A DNA stretch of 64,000 bases from Polyangium sp. y55x31 (GTDB lineage Bacteria; Myxococcota_A; Polyangia; Polyangiales; Polyangiaceae): NCBI RefSeq assembly GCF_029946505.1, contig NZ_JARZHG010000004.1, positions 1-64,000 of the forward strand. The letters are read 5' to 3'. The position numbers and the translations under genes are program-made. Shown here in pieces: positions 16,582-26,140 of this stretch. The notes below the pieces were generated by a model, which worked only from the letters and a program-made list of their open reading frames with translations, was not told where the DNA came from and searched no databases. Numbering within the stretch: position 1 is the stretch's first letter; each line of letters opens with the position of its first letter.

Positions 16582-16720
16582 CTGCGGGTTATGGCACCAA
16601 GCGGGGCCCGTCGCACGTACGGCGATCGGATCGACGCGAAACCGCCGTGGCATCGGACGAGCGAGCGCCCCCGGGCAGCGCGTTGTGCGCGATCGCGATT
16701 TACGCCATGCTCGCCGCGGC

Positions 16721-17395
16721 ATGGAATCGAACGCGCCCCGTCCCATCGAGCTGTCGTCGAAGGATCGTGATCGCCTGGCCGCCGTCTGGGAGCGCGCGGG
16801 CCGGCCGTCGCTACGCGTGGATCCGGTGGATGTCGAAGGCGCCTCCGAGGCGCTCCGGACGGCGATCCCCGACCTGATCCTCGCCATCCTGATCGCCGAA
16901 GGCCGCACGCCCGGCGACCTGGTCAGGCTCACCCATTCGATCGTGAGCTTTTACGAAGCGTCTGGCAAGAGCGACTGGCGTCGTGCGACGACGTTCGATC
17001 ACGTCGCGTTCGCCGAGCTGCCCTCGGCAGACGCCTCGGAGCCCGTCTTCGGCTGCTTCGCGCGAACGAAAAACCCGGCCAAGGTCGAGCTCGTGGCATG
17101 GGACCTCCGGAGACCGGGGCAGGGCGGCGAACCGCTCGCGGATCTCGGCGCCTATCTGAAGCGGCGCGAGGAGGCGGCCGGCCAGCGAGCACGCGCCCCC
17201 GTCGGCGACGGCGCGGCCTTCCGCCCGGTCGTCGAGCGCGCCGCGCCGCCCCCGCAGGACGTCGCGCTCGTTCATCATGCGAAGTTCGGCGAAGGCAAGG
17301 TCATCGAACGGCTCGGCGACGGCAAGCTCCGCATCGATTTCGGCGCGAACGGCATTCGCGTGCTCGCGGCGTCGTTCGTCACGTCGAAGCCGTAG
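16721..17395 (+). CDS. hypothetical protein with C-terminal KOW/Tudor-like motif (224 aa)
   Basis: The last 40 residues (HHAKFGEGKVIERLGDGKLR..FG.NGIRVLAASFV) match the small beta-barrel found at the end of UvrD/PcrA-type helicases and many regulatory proteins, which binds RNA polymerase or nucleic acid. The helical N-terminal part was not recognised. ATG at 16721 fits protein-like composition; the upstream open frame is Arg/Pro-rich. It converges on the restriction-modification gene and could be an accessory of it, but nothing in the sequence proves this. Confidence 0.6.
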   Translation: MESNAPRPIELSSKDRDRLAAVWERAGRPSLRVDPVDVEGASEALRTAIPDLILAILIAEGRTPGDLVRLTHSIVSFYEASGKSDWRRATTFDHVAFAELPSADASEPVFGCFARTKNPAKVELVAWDLRRPGQGGEPLADLGAYLKRREEAAGQRARAPVGDGAAFRPVVERAAPPPQDVALVHHAKFGEGKVIERLGDGKLRIDFGANGIRVLAASFVTSKP

Positions 17396-17458
17396 CGGGC
17401 GCGTCCTCCATTGCCCGACCGGGCCGCTGCACGCTTCCTCGCGAATCCCTCGACCGTA

Positions 17459-20400
17459 TCAGGCGGCCCCGCGCCGCCCTGCGACCTTCCACCGCTCGCC
17501 GCGTTCCATGGCGACGACGACGCCGACCGCCGCGAGACCATCGAGCAAGTCCGCGACATCGGCCTTCTTCGCGCCCTTGAAATTCGCGGCGATGTCGTCC
17601 GCGGTGAATGCGCCGCGCACGGTGCCGAAGCAATCGCGGACTGCGGCGATCTGCTCGGGGATCTTCTTCGGCCAGGGCCTGGCTTTTGAGACTTCGGCGG
17701 CCGGCGCTTCTTCCTCGTCGTCTTGCGTCTCTGCGGCTGTGGCCATCGTGGCCTGCGCGGCGGCCTGTGCACCGCTCGGGTTCTGGAATTCGGGACGGAG
17801 CCAATGAACGATCCCGCGCGCTTCCTCGGCGGCGCGCTCGGCATTCAGGGCGACGAGCTTCTCCAGGATCTGCTCGTCGGTGAGGTCCGAGGGCCAGCCG
17901 TATGCCTCGAAGACAGCGGCGTCCAGGTCGTCATGAAGCCCTTTCAAAACGGAGACGAGGCCCTTGTCGTGGATCACGCGCTCCTTGTCCGCGAGGGTGA
18001 GCCCGCTTCGTAGCTTCTCGAGGACGTTGTACATGCCCGTGATCGTGAGATCCGGATGCGCGGCCTGCTGGCGTTTTCGGTGGGCGTCGAGAGCTTCGCC
18101 GAGCGCGCGAATGTTGGCCTTGCCGGCGGGCGGGACGTCGGGGAATGGGAATGCCTCGAAGCAGACGGATTTGACGTACACCGGGTCATTGCCGACGCCG
18201 AGCCTCGCGCCCGTGGCGAGCGCCCACGCGACATGGACACGACTCGACAGAACGCCGAGGTCATAGGCGTCGGCGCTCGCGATGGCGACGATCTTGTTGT
18301 CCGGTAAAACCTCGGCATCCAGAAACACGAAGTATCGGTGGCGCGACGTCTCCACGGTGGCGATGAAGCGAGGCAGCCCCTCGAGCGCGGGCCGGAGCTG
18401 GGCCCGCGGCTCCCCGAAGATCCACCAGTTGTCGCGGTACGTTTTGCGTGGGTTCTGGTCCCGCTCCGGTTTCACGTGAAGCGTCACCCACTGGAATACC
18501 GCGGGAAACCTGCGTCGAACCTCGTCCGCGGACAGACCAAACAGGTCGATCACCATCACGCCGCGGCCGCGCGCTGCAATGTCGCGGCCATTGAGATAGG
18601 GCCTGACGTGGTTCTCCAATCCTCGTATGGTGCCGAGACCAAGCTGCTTCGCCTGATCGGGGGTCACGACGAACCCGGCTCCGTGGAGCTTCATGCCAGG
18701 GCAGCAGAGACCCGCCGCAGAACGGAGCGCGCGCACCACCGTGAGGTTCGGGCCCACATTGAGATCGGCATTGATGCGCCCGGTACGCTCGAGGAGCTCG
18801 ACCCCGCCCGTGTTTCGGTCCTCCTTGGCCACACGCACCAGGACCCCGCCCGCGGTTCCCGGAGCACACACGGTCATTGCGATCCGCACGTCGGCGCCGT
18901 CGACCGCGTCGACCCACGGGTGATTCGGCACCGCATACACGATGGACAGCGGCGCGTCGGCTTCCATGTGGCGGACCAAAAGCTTGCGGTTCATGACCTG
19001 GCCAATGCTGTTCGTCGTGATCAGGCCGAAGCGGCGGATCTTGTTTTCGCGGACCAGGTTCGCCGCCCGCTCCCACCAGTACATGACGAAGTCCGACGTC
19101 TCCGGGACGTCCGGATGAACCGCACGGAGCGCCTCGACATACCCGTCCCCGAGCAGCGAACGCATCCTCCAGTTGCCAATGAACGGCGGGTTCCCGACGA
19201 CGAATTCGGCGGCAGGCCACGACGCCTGGCGAGGGCCGACGTACCGGAGCACCGGCACCGTCGCCTTTTCGTCCGGCACCATTTCCCCCGTGACGGGGTG
19301 TGTCTTCATCGTCTCCCCGTCCCACCGCGTCACGGGCTTGCCCTTCGCGTCGCGGACCGGTTCTTCCCGATCCCACGCGAGCACGGCATCCCGGCATTCG
19401 ATGTTCCGGAAGTCCTGGAGAACGGGCTCCGGCGGCGGCGTCAGCTTCCCGTAGGCGCGGAAGTGCCATTGCAGGTAACCGATCCAGAGGACGAGCTCCG
19501 CGATCTCCTTGGCCCACGGCTTCACCTCGATCCCGAGGAACTGCCCGGGCGTCACGCGGATCCCCTCCGCGTGCAAGAGTTCTTGCCGCTCGCCGAGATC
19601 ATGGAGCAGGGCGAGGACCTCGCTTTCGAGCCGCTTGAAGAGGTCGAGCGTCACATGAAGAAAATTTCCCGAGCCGCAGGCCGGATCGAGGACACGCGTC
19701 CGGGTGAGCATCGCGTGATAAGCGCGCACGGCCGCACGGGCATCCTTTTCCTTGCCGCTCTGGTAGAGCTTGCGCGCCGCGGTCTGCACGTTCTCCCATT
19801 CCTCGCGCAGCGGCTCCTCGATCGTCGGACGGATCAGCCGCTCGACATAGGCGCGGGGCGTGTAATGGGCACCGAGCTCGTGCCGCTCCTTCGGGTTCAA
19901 GGCGCGCTCGAGCAGCGTGCCGAAAATGGCAGGGTCCACCTCGGACCAATCACGCCGCGCGGCCGAAAGGAGGAGCGAGAGCGATTCCTTGGAAAGCGAA
20001 AGGCCCGTCGGCTGCTTGAAGAGCCCGCCGTTGAACCGGAGGAGCTTGCCGACATAGGAAAACGAGGTGCCCTCGTTCATCGCCGTCCAGAGCCCTTCGA
20101 TGGCCGACGGGAAAACACGCGGGTTCGTGAGCCAATGATGCTCGAGGCCTTCCGTGAAGAGCCGCGACGGCAAAAGCCCCACGTCCTCGGCGAACATCGT
20201 GAAAATGCAGCGCATGAGGAACTTGGCCACGGCCTCGGGCGGGTTCTTCTCGGCCTCCAGCTTCTTCGCGAGCTCCGCGAGCTGCGCGGCCACTTCGCGC
20301 GTCACCCGCTCGGCCCGGCGCGAAGGGTCGAGGGAGAGCGGATCCGTGAAGACCGCGCGCAGGGTATCGACGTGTTTCGCGAGGTCGCGGAGGTAAATTC

Positions 20401-20872
20401 TCCGATGTTGCGCATTCGGGAAGGCGGGCCAGCGCCGCGTACCGTCGAAGTCGGCGTAGAGCTCGAACACGTACCCGATATCGCAGACGATGAGGAACGG
20501 CGGCGGCTCGTCGAGCGCGCTCGCGTAGCCGAGGGCCTGCCCGCGCGCATCGACCATCGCGAGGTCCCAGGAGTCCGTCCCGCGCTGCGTTTTGCCGATC
20601 TTCTTCGTCCCCGCCGCGGCGGCCTGCTTCGCTTCGAGGAGGAAACAGCCATGCTTGTAGAGGTCCGCGCGCTTCGTCGTGACCTTGCCGCCCTCCTGCG
20701 TCATCGGGATCGGTTTTTCGAACACGTACCGATCGCGGGCCGGGTCGCCCGTGGCCGGCTCGGGCCGAGGCACGCCGAGGACGTCGCAAAGCTCTGCGAG
20801 GAACAGGTCCTTGTTGGCGCGCTCGGAGGCTCCGGAGGCGCTCCACTTCTCGACGAAGGCTCGAACGTCCAT
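17459..20872 (-). CDS. single-chain type IIL restriction-modification enzyme, MmeI family (1137 aa)
   Basis: One polypeptide combining endonuclease, adenine methyltransferase and target recognition. The nuclease triad Asp70, Glu80, Lys82 (RAD...LLEAK) sits at the same residue numbers as in MmeI. A helical connector follows, then methyltransferase motif [10 protein letters not shown] (396-404) and catalytic NPPF (561-564), which mark an N6-adenine enzyme. The target-recognition region lies at about 700-950. The C-terminus adds an Ala/Glu-rich linker and a winged-helix-like segment ([20 protein letters not shown]) beyond the usual MmeI length of roughly 920 residues. MmeI-family enzymes methylate only one strand of their site and cut about 20 bases away. 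It would act as a self-contained phage defence. Confidence 0.88.
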   Translation of the reverse strand: MDVRAFVEKWSASGASERANKDLFLAELCDVLGVPRPEPATGDPARDRYVFEKPIPMTQEGGKVTTKRADLYKHGCFLLEAKQAAAAGTKKIGKTQRGTDSWDLAMVDARGQALGYASALDEPPPFLIVCDIGYVFELYADFDGTRRWPAFPNAQHRRIYLRDLAKHVDTLRAVFTDPLSLDPSRRAERVTREVAAQLAELAKKLEAEKNPPEAVAKFLMRCIFTMFAEDVGLLPSRLFTEGLEHHWLTNPRVFPSAIEGLWTAMNEGTSFSYVGKLLRFNGGLFKQPTGLSLSKESLSLLLSAARRDWSEVDPAIFGTLLERALNPKERHELGAHYTPRAYVERLIRPTIEEPLREEWENVQTAARKLYQSGKEKDARAAVRAYHAMLTRTRVLDPACGSGNFLHVTLDLFKRLESEVLALLHDLGERQELLHAEGIRVTPGQFLGIEVKPWAKEIAELVLWIGYLQWHFRAYGKLTPPPEPVLQDFRNIECRDAVLAWDREEPVRDAKGKPVTRWDGETMKTHPVTGEMVPDEKATVPVLRYVGPRQASWPAAEFVVGNPPFIGNWRMRSLLGDGYVEALRAVHPDVPETSDFVMYWWERAANLVRENKIRRFGLITTNSIGQVMNRKLLVRHMEADAPLSIVYAVPNHPWVDAVDGADVRIAMTVCAPGTAGGVLVRVAKEDRNTGGVELLERTGRINADLNVGPNLTVVRALRSAAGLCCPGMKLHGAGFVVTPDQAKQLGLGTIRGLENHVRPYLNGRDIAARGRGVMVIDLFGLSADEVRRRFPAVFQWVTLHVKPERDQNPRKTYRDNWWIFGEPRAQLRPALEGLPRFIATVETSRHRYFVFLDAEVLPDNKIVAIASADAYDLGVLSSRVHVAWALATGARLGVGNDPVYVKSVCFEAFPFPDVPPAGKANIRALGEALDAHRKRQQAAHPDLTITGMYNVLEKLRSGLTLADKERVIHDKGLVSVLKGLHDDLDAAVFEAYGWPSDLTDEQILEKLVALNAERAAEEARGIVHWLRPEFQNPSGAQAAAQATMATAAETQDDEEEAPAAEVSKARPWPKKIPEQIAAVRDCFGTVRGAFTADDIAANFKGAKKADVADLLDGLAAVGVVVAMERGERWKVAGRRGAA

Positions 20873-20957
20873 GGGAGGCGCGAAGGTAGCCCACGGACGC
20901 GCGCGGGAGGAAGGGCCGAACGGTCAGGAGGTGCGGGCATCGCGCCCTCGCCGTCCG

Positions 20958-21482
20958 TTACCGCACCTGCGCCCCGAACGCCTCATCCTCCAGATCCGCC
21001 TCCGCGTCCGCCTTCGTCGCCTGCACCCGCCCCGGGATGTGGTTCGGCGGCGCGTAGAGCGTATACAGCTTGAGCGGGGTCTTGCCGACATTGACGAAGT
21101 TGTGGCGGACGCCGGGCGTCACGAGCACCACGTCCCCCGGTCGAAATGGCGATTCCGCGCCGTTGAGAATGACCTTCCCTTCCCCCTCGACCAGGAAAAG
21201 CACCTGCTCGACATGCTTGTGCTGCTCCAGTCCGACGTCGCCGCCCGGCGGGATGCTCATCGCCACGACCTGCATCCGCTCCGCGGTGAAGAGCACGCGC
21301 CGATACGCATTGTTTTGCCGGGTCAGCGCGACGATGTTCGTGTGAAACGTCGCCCCGGCCTGCGACGTGGTTTGCCCCACGGCCTGCTGCGGTGCTTCCG
21401 CCCGCGCCGACCTCGCCAGAAACTTCGCGAGCACGAAGATACCCGCGAGCGCGATCACACCCGCCAAAAGAGTACGTCCCAT
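20958..21482 (-). CDS. membrane-anchored cupin (174 aa)
   Basis: A small beta-barrel metal-binding protein with one N-terminal transmembrane helix (LLAGVIALAGIFVLAKFLA). The cupin motifs are EQHKHVEQVLFLVEGEG (two His and a Glu) and PGVRHNFVN (third His), so a divalent metal can be held. It could be an enzyme or a sugar or small-molecule sensor exposed to the periplasm. The ATG at 21482 has GGGAGGGG just upstream and gives the best membrane anchor. It lies head-to-tail with the restriction gene but 85 bp upstream of it, without a strong link. Confidence 0.8.
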   Translation of the reverse strand: MGRTLLAGVIALAGIFVLAKFLARSARAEAPQQAVGQTTSQAGATFHTNIVALTRQNNAYRRVLFTAERMQVVAMSIPPGGDVGLEQHKHVEQVLFLVEGEGKVILNGAESPFRPGDVVLVTPGVRHNFVNVGKTPLKLYTLYAPPNHIPGRVQATKADAEADLEDEAFGAQVR

Positions 21483-21689
21483 GAGCCCCTCCCATTGCAA
21501 ATGGTCCTTTGGGAGGAACCTAAGGCAGCCGCACGAAAATCGTCAGCCGTCCAGAAAGAACCACGCGTGGGTGGGAAGGATGGACAATCGAGCGCGCGGG
21601 GAAGCAGGGTATCCGAGGCGCTGCGCACGGGCACCTCGCGACATGGCTGGAAACGCTGTACGGAGGCAGGGGGCCGCCTGCCTACGCCG

Positions 21690-22184
21690 CTATTGACAAA
21701 CGCCGCTCACGCAGGACTTCCCGGAGGGACAGTGCTTGTTGCAACGGCACTCCGGATACGGACCGAAGTCAGCAGCGCAGGTACCGTTGGAACAAATCTT
21801 ACGGACGCCGCAATCACAATCGCTCGTGCATGGCGTGGTCGGCGGCTGGCAGGTGCCATAGGATGACCCGCTGAAGACGCAGCTCGTGGGATTTGGACAC
21901 TGGCACGAGGCTGCGCAAAGGGGGCCCGGCGGGGGCGGGCTCATAATGACTTTCGTACATACCTTTTGACCGGAGTCATTCGCCCTGCAGGTCGTGCCTG
22001 GCTCGCATTGACAGATCGACGAACACGGGCTGCCCGCTGCCAGCAGCTCGCTGCTCGCCTCGTCGGTGTCCGCCTCGACATTCTCCTGCGGGTCGGGGCT
22101 CCCCATGAGACATGCGGTCGGGGCAGCGCAAAAGAGCGCGAGAGCGGCCAACGGACGGAGCAATGTTGCAAATCGACGAAACAT
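21690..22184 (-). CDS. Cys-rich lipoprotein (164 aa)
   Basis: The signal MFRRFATLLRPLAALALF..APTAC ends in a lipobox Cys. The mature part has many cysteines in short repeated pairs (CSSICQCEPGTTC, CAASCQCPNPTSC, CTSDCDCGVRKIC, CRCNKHCPSGKSC), each about 30 residues, like EGF- or dickkopf-type disulfide knots. The start at 22184 follows GGGAGG at ideal spacing. It is likely surface-exposed, but function is unknown. Confidence 0.75.
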   Translation of the reverse strand: MFRRFATLLRPLAALALFCAAPTACLMGSPDPQENVEADTDEASSELLAAGSPCSSICQCEPGTTCRANDSGQKVCTKVIMSPPPPGPLCAASCQCPNPTSCVFSGSSYGTCQPPTTPCTSDCDCGVRKICSNGTCAADFGPYPECRCNKHCPSGKSCVSGVCQ

Positions 22185-22413
22185 GCTGAACCTCCCAAAC
22201 AACTCCGCGAGATTACGACAGCGCCATCGCGGGGCGGGGACGCAGAGCAGTTATCGTGCCAACATCGGAAGACGTAGAATCCCCTGACCGGCTCTCGGCG
22301 TGGAGCCCACCGTGGCCTTGAATGCGCAATTGGAGCATCGCATCTGCGCCATTGGCGCAAAATATGCACCATTCGCGCAACACGCACAAAGCCGCGTCAT
22401 GGCCGCGCCCGCG

Positions 22414-22956
22414 CTACGGATGCCCGAGCTCGACCTCGCACTGGGTCGTATCGGTATTCCCCGTCAACCAATTGACCATGCACACGTCCCCGGGGTCGCC
22501 TTTGTTCCACAAGAGCCCGCCCTTGTGTTTTTCGCGCAATCGCGCCTTCCGCACGATCGTCAGCACCTCGGGATCCGCGGCCTTCGTGAACACCTTCGCG
22601 ACGAGCTCCGGTTCGAGCGCCAGGATCGAGCGGTAGTTGTCCTCGAGCTCCGCGATCGTCGTGGGCTCCTTCCCGCCGGAGTAGTATTCGTCGTAGTTGT
22701 CGACGTTCGGCGAGTTTCGCTCCTCGTACCGACGCAGCCCGTATTGCCCGTAAAGCCGCAGCGGCCGCGCCATGTGGCCGTGGCAATCGAGCGTGCCGCA
22801 GCGGCGCTCGAGGACCGCCGAGACCGCGCGGAACGAGTTCGGGTCGAACGGAGGCGCCGCGATCTCGTTCACGGCGGGGCCGAGATCGCCGCAGCCCGCG
22901 GCGGCGAGCAGCGTCACGCCGAAGCAAAAGAGGCTTGCTTTGCGTCGTGTGTTCAT
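22414..22956 (-). CDS. haem c-like lipoprotein with CX4CH motif (180 aa)
   Basis: A lipoprotein (VTLLAAAGC, about residue 22) with one CX4CH motif, CGTLDCHGH, at about residue 54. CX4CH binds haem in cytochrome c3, so a covalent haem is possible although a non-haem role cannot be excluded. A later Met- and Cys-containing segment (GDVCMVNWLTG) could supply an axial ligand or disulfide. It overlaps the preceding gene by ATGA and is the last gene of a five-gene minus-strand series with a beta-barrel protein and DUF4266. Confidence 0.7.
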   Translation of the reverse strand: MNTRRKASLFCFGVTLLAAAGCGDLGPAVNEIAAPPFDPNSFRAVSAVLERRCGTLDCHGHMARPLRLYGQYGLRRYEERNSPNVDNYDEYYSGGKEPTTIAELEDNYRSILALEPELVAKVFTKAADPEVLTIVRKARLREKHKGGLLWNKGDPGDVCMVNWLTGNTDTTQCEVELGHP

Positions 22957-23546
22957 TTCGCGGCTCCCGGGCAGGAGGGGTCTTGCGCCGGGAACGGCGG
23001 CTCCGTCTCGGCTTCGGCGCACGTCACCCACCCGGGCGAACCCTGGTTCCGCGTGCCCACGTGGCAGCCCGCGCAGGATCCGTCGCGGCTGATGCGCGTC
23101 GACATGACCACACGTTTCGTGCTCTCCAGCGCCCCCGGCACGGGGTACTCGATCTCGGCGCGCAAGGGAAATGCCGGGTCCCACTTCTCCGCTTCGATGA
23201 AGAAATTGCCCGCGCAGTTCGTGCCGACCTCGTATTGCTCGCCGAACGAGTCGGTCAGCTTGACCTTCACGCCCTTGACGGGCAGCGGCTTCTGCTCCGC
23301 CGTCTGCGTCGGATACGCGTAGATCGTCCCACCGACGCTCATGACCGGGTGCTCCCGCAAGTACTCGCCGTGGCAGAGCAGGCAGGGCTGTCCGGGGCGG
23401 TGAAACTCGCCCACGGGGACGTTCGGGTCCTCTTCGCCGAGCGCGGCGATGCGCTCGTCGACAGCGCGGTTGCCGCAACCGGCGAAAAACCCGAGCGTGC
23501 CAAGGGCGAGGAGCGACGAGGCGAAGGCCGTCTTTGCCGTCATCAT
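22953..23546 (-). CDS. di-haem c-type cytochrome lipoprotein (197 aa)
   Basis: The signal SLLALGTLGFFAGC directs it to the envelope as a lipoprotein. Two canonical haem c motifs are present, CLLCH (about residue 55) and CAGCH (about residue 158), separated by a beta-rich domain. It is coupled by ATGA overlaps to both the beta-barrel gene upstream and the CX4CH lipoprotein downstream, a tight linkage that suggests a complex. Electron transfer near the outer membrane is the simplest role. Confidence 0.8.
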   Translation of the reverse strand: MMTAKTAFASSLLALGTLGFFAGCGNRAVDERIAALGEEDPNVPVGEFHRPGQPCLLCHGEYLREHPVMSVGGTIYAYPTQTAEQKPLPVKGVKVKLTDSFGEQYEVGTNCAGNFFIEAEKWDPAFPLRAEIEYPVPGALESTKRVVMSTRISRDGSCAGCHVGTRNQGSPGWVTCAEAETEPPFPAQDPSCPGAAK

Positions 23547-25732
23547 TCGACGTCGACCTCCAGCGTGAGCGCGCCGAAGTAACCGAAGCGCTGCAGGATG
23601 AAGAGCGTGTTCAGGAAGCGCGTGTAGATCACGTCGCCGCTCGCGATGAGTCCCCAGTTCTTGTTCTCGCCGAACGCGATGCGCGTGCCGAGCCCGCCGG
23701 TCACGCCGAGCAGCGGACCGAGCTCACGGTCGCCGGTGCGCAGCGCGGGCACTTGCAGGCCCGTCGGCGTCTTCTCGGCGACGTACGCGAGTTGCCAGAA
23801 CGCCGTGCCCGTCTGCGCGTGGAAGCGGAAATGCGGCCAGATGCGCACGTTCTTGCCGACGTCGTAGAGGTAGCGGAGATCCGTCGTCGTGGCCTTGAGG
23901 CCCCAGCTGTCCGCGTAGAGCCGCTCCTCCATGCGCAGCGTGCTCGCGGAGAAGCGACGCGCGTAGCGGCCGGCGAGCGCGAAGCGCTGGCGGGAGAGCG
24001 GGAGCTGCTCGAGGATGCGCTCGGGGTTGCGGTAGAAGTTCACCGTCGCGAGCGACTGTCCCGGCAAGACGCGCGGGGCGATGTCCGGCGCGAACGTCGG
24101 GATGTAGCGGTAGGGCTTGGAGCTGTCGCCCGACTCGATCACCAAGCTGAAGTTCGTGGTCAGCACGGAGTTCTTGTCGAGCACGAACGACGAGGCGAGG
24201 TCGAGCGCGTGGCGCTGGATGCGTCGCGAGAAGACCTCGTAACTCGTGCCCGATCGACCCGCGATGTCGTACGAGAAGTCGTAGCTCAGGCTCGGCGTGA
24301 CCGTCTTCTGCCGGAGGTCGAGCGCGACCGTGGTGCCGACGCTCGTCGCGAGGTAATCGGGCTCGATCGACATCGCCGCGTGCAGGTTCAGGTCGACGTC
24401 GCCGAACTTCTTGTGTCCGCCGAGCGCGGGCACGTAACGCTGCTCGGTCCAGCGCGGCGAGGCCGTGGCCACGATGTCGGTCGACGCCGCGGTGACGACG
24501 TCGACGAGGAACGAGCCACCAAAACCCCAGCCGCTCGTGGGGTTCTCGACGTTGAAGAAGAGCGTCGGGCTCACGACGTCGACCTTGTCGGAGTCGTGGT
24601 ACGCGGAGAACTCGAGGCCGAACTTGAGGTTCAGCGGGAGCTTCCGGTTCTTCGCGATGCACTCGTCGAACTCGTCCTGCGTCTGCGCGTTCTGCATGCA
24701 CTGGACGAGCGCGCGGTCGATCGCCTTGCCCTTCGGCCGGAGCTTGATCTCGACCGTCGCGGTCTCGCCCTCGCCGACGTTCACGCTCTGCTCGAAGGAC
24801 TGCTCGGCGCCGTTCACCTTGCCCGTCGCGATGACCGTGCGCTCGCCCGGGTTCACGGGGATCTCGCTGCCGAGCTGATCCTCTTCGAGCTCGACGCCGT
24901 TCAAGCGGACCTTGACGTCGGTCGCGCCCGCCGGCTTCTGGACGACGATCTTCGGGATTTTTGCGCGCAGCTCTTCGGCGCGACGCTGGGCCTGCGCGGC
25001 CATCTGGCGGATGTTCTTGCGCTGCGCGGCCTCGGCCGTGGCCTCGTAGTCGGAGACGGCCTCGACCCAGAGGCCGGCGCGCGCCTCGCACGAGGCGACG
25101 AGGAAGAGCGTCGAGGTGCGCTCCTCCGCCTCGTACGACGCCCGCCCGTACGCGGCGCAGTCGAGCCACTCGCTCTGCTTCTCCGCCTTGATCGCCTGCT
25201 CGTAGTAGAACGAGCCCTCGCCGGTGCGCCACCCGCGCCCGGGGGCCTGGCCTTCGTAGGTGACCTTGGTCTTCTTCGAGCCGCCCGACGCGGCCTTGGC
25301 CTCTTTCGTCTCCTGGTTGCCGCCGCTCGGCGAGCCCGCGTTCCGCGCCTCGTTCCACGCCTTCTGGATCTCGGGCGAGGTGAAATCGGGGAAGAGCGCG
25401 ACCGTGGGGTCTTCCTTGATCGCCGTGGCGAACGCGGCCTTCGCGTCGCTCGACTTCTTCATGCCGCCGGCGAGCACGGTGCCGAGCGCGACGTAGAGCT
25501 TGGCGCGGACCTTCGGGCTGCAAGCGCTCTTCTTGGCGCACGCTTGCTTCGCGAGGTTCAGCGTGTCGAGCGCTTCCTTGTAGTTGCCTTCTTTGTAGCT
25601 CGCCTCGAGCACCGTCTGGACGAGGGCCTCGACCTCTTCGTCGTTCGGCGCGGCGCTCGCCGGCGCGGGGGCGAAGGTGATCGCGGCGGCGACGAGCGGG
25701 GCGAGAAGGGCTTGTGCGAGGCGGCGAATCAC
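23543..25732 (-). CDS. TPR-containing DUF3570-like outer-membrane beta-barrel (729 aa)
   Basis: After a cleavable signal (VAAAITFAPAPASA) comes an N-terminal helical TPR-like region (residues about 30-260), a PEGA/Ig-like domain (VKVRLNGVELEEDQLG...GERTVIATG), then some 370 residues of alternating strands typical of a transmembrane barrel. The C-terminal section (RRFSASTLRMEERLYADSWG, then LRYLYDVGKNVRIWPHFRF) resembles DUF3570 proteins, which usually accompany DUF4266, as here. A GTG at 25732 gives the clean signal peptide; the ATG at 25822 would overlap DUF4266. The TPR fusion at the front is unlike standard DUF3570 proteins of about 400 residues. Confidence is good for the barrel and moderate for the family name. 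Confidence 0.7.
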   Translation of the reverse strand: MIRRLAQALLAPLVAAAITFAPAPASAAPNDEEVEALVQTVLEASYKEGNYKEALDTLNLAKQACAKKSACSPKVRAKLYVALGTVLAGGMKKSSDAKAAFATAIKEDPTVALFPDFTSPEIQKAWNEARNAGSPSGGNQETKEAKAASGGSKKTKVTYEGQAPGRGWRTGEGSFYYEQAIKAEKQSEWLDCAAYGRASYEAEERTSTLFLVASCEARAGLWVEAVSDYEATAEAAQRKNIRQMAAQAQRRAEELRAKIPKIVVQKPAGATDVKVRLNGVELEEDQLGSEIPVNPGERTVIATGKVNGAEQSFEQSVNVGEGETATVEIKLRPKGKAIDRALVQCMQNAQTQDEFDECIAKNRKLPLNLKFGLEFSAYHDSDKVDVVSPTLFFNVENPTSGWGFGGSFLVDVVTAASTDIVATASPRWTEQRYVPALGGHKKFGDVDLNLHAAMSIEPDYLATSVGTTVALDLRQKTVTPSLSYDFSYDIAGRSGTSYEVFSRRIQRHALDLASSFVLDKNSVLTTNFSLVIESGDSSKPYRYIPTFAPDIAPRVLPGQSLATVNFYRNPERILEQLPLSRQRFALAGRYARRFSASTLRMEERLYADSWGLKATTTDLRYLYDVGKNVRIWPHFRFHAQTGTAFWQLAYVAEKTPTGLQVPALRTGDRELGPLLGVTGGLGTRIAFGENKNWGLIASGDVIYTRFLNTLFILQRFGYFGALTLEVDVE

Positions 25733-25806
25733 GCGGCGGCCACGATAGCCCCGTCCCCGAAAAAAAGGATCCGACAAGATGGCGACCTTCGGCTGGGAGG
25801 AGGAAA

Positions 25807-26061
25807 TCAGTTGCAGCCGCAACCGCTGCCGGTGCCGCCGCTGCCCCCGACCGCGCCCTCGGTGATGGCGCGCAGGTGCGACTCACCGAACCCGGCCATG
25901 TCCGCGGCCGTCATCGTCGGATGCGCGAGCTTGCCGCGCTCGTACGGCGCGACGGGCGCACAGCCCGTGCTCGCGAAGAGGCCTCCGCCGAGCACGAGGA
26001 CCACGAGAAGCGCGCGACCGGCGCGCACGACGAGCGAGGCAGAGGTGTCTTCGTTCAACAT
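25807..26061 (-). CDS. DUF4266 small lipoprotein ending in GCGCN (84 aa)
   Basis: A short lipoprotein (LGGGLFASTGC) with the DUF4266 hallmarks: APYERGKLAHPTM just after the lipidated Cys, then GFGESHLRAITEGAVGG and the terminal GCGCN. Family members lie next to DUF3570 barrels, thioredoxins and often an ApbE flavin transferase in other bacteria; no ApbE is in this window. The Cys-Gly-Cys-Asn tail is likely a metal- or thiol-reactive site. It is the second gene of the minus-strand series and may have its own promoter. Confidence 0.85.
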   Translation of the reverse strand: MLNEDTSASLVVRAGRALLVVLVLGGGLFASTGCAPVAPYERGKLAHPTMTAADMAGFGESHLRAITEGAVGGSGGTGSGCGCN

Positions 26062-26084
26062 CGCGGGAAGCTCCGGTTTTCTCT

Positions 26085-26116
26085 TGTATAACGGGGTTTT
26101 TCTTTCCCCGCGTCAA
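26085..26116 (-). promoter_or_regulatory. candidate promoter with 20-bp dyad spacer before DUF4266
   Basis: On the minus strand TTGACG (26111-26116) and TATACA (26085-26090) resemble sigma-70 boxes, but the spacer is 20 bp instead of 17. It contains an inverted repeat CGGGG/CCCCG (26106-26110 and 26092-26096). Overlong spacers with a central dyad are the mark of MerR-type activator promoters. The expected transcription start is about 17 nt upstream of the DUF4266 start codon. No merR gene lies in the window. Confidence 0.4.
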
Positions 26117-26140
26117 GATTCTTCCAGAGCCGCCCGCCCG

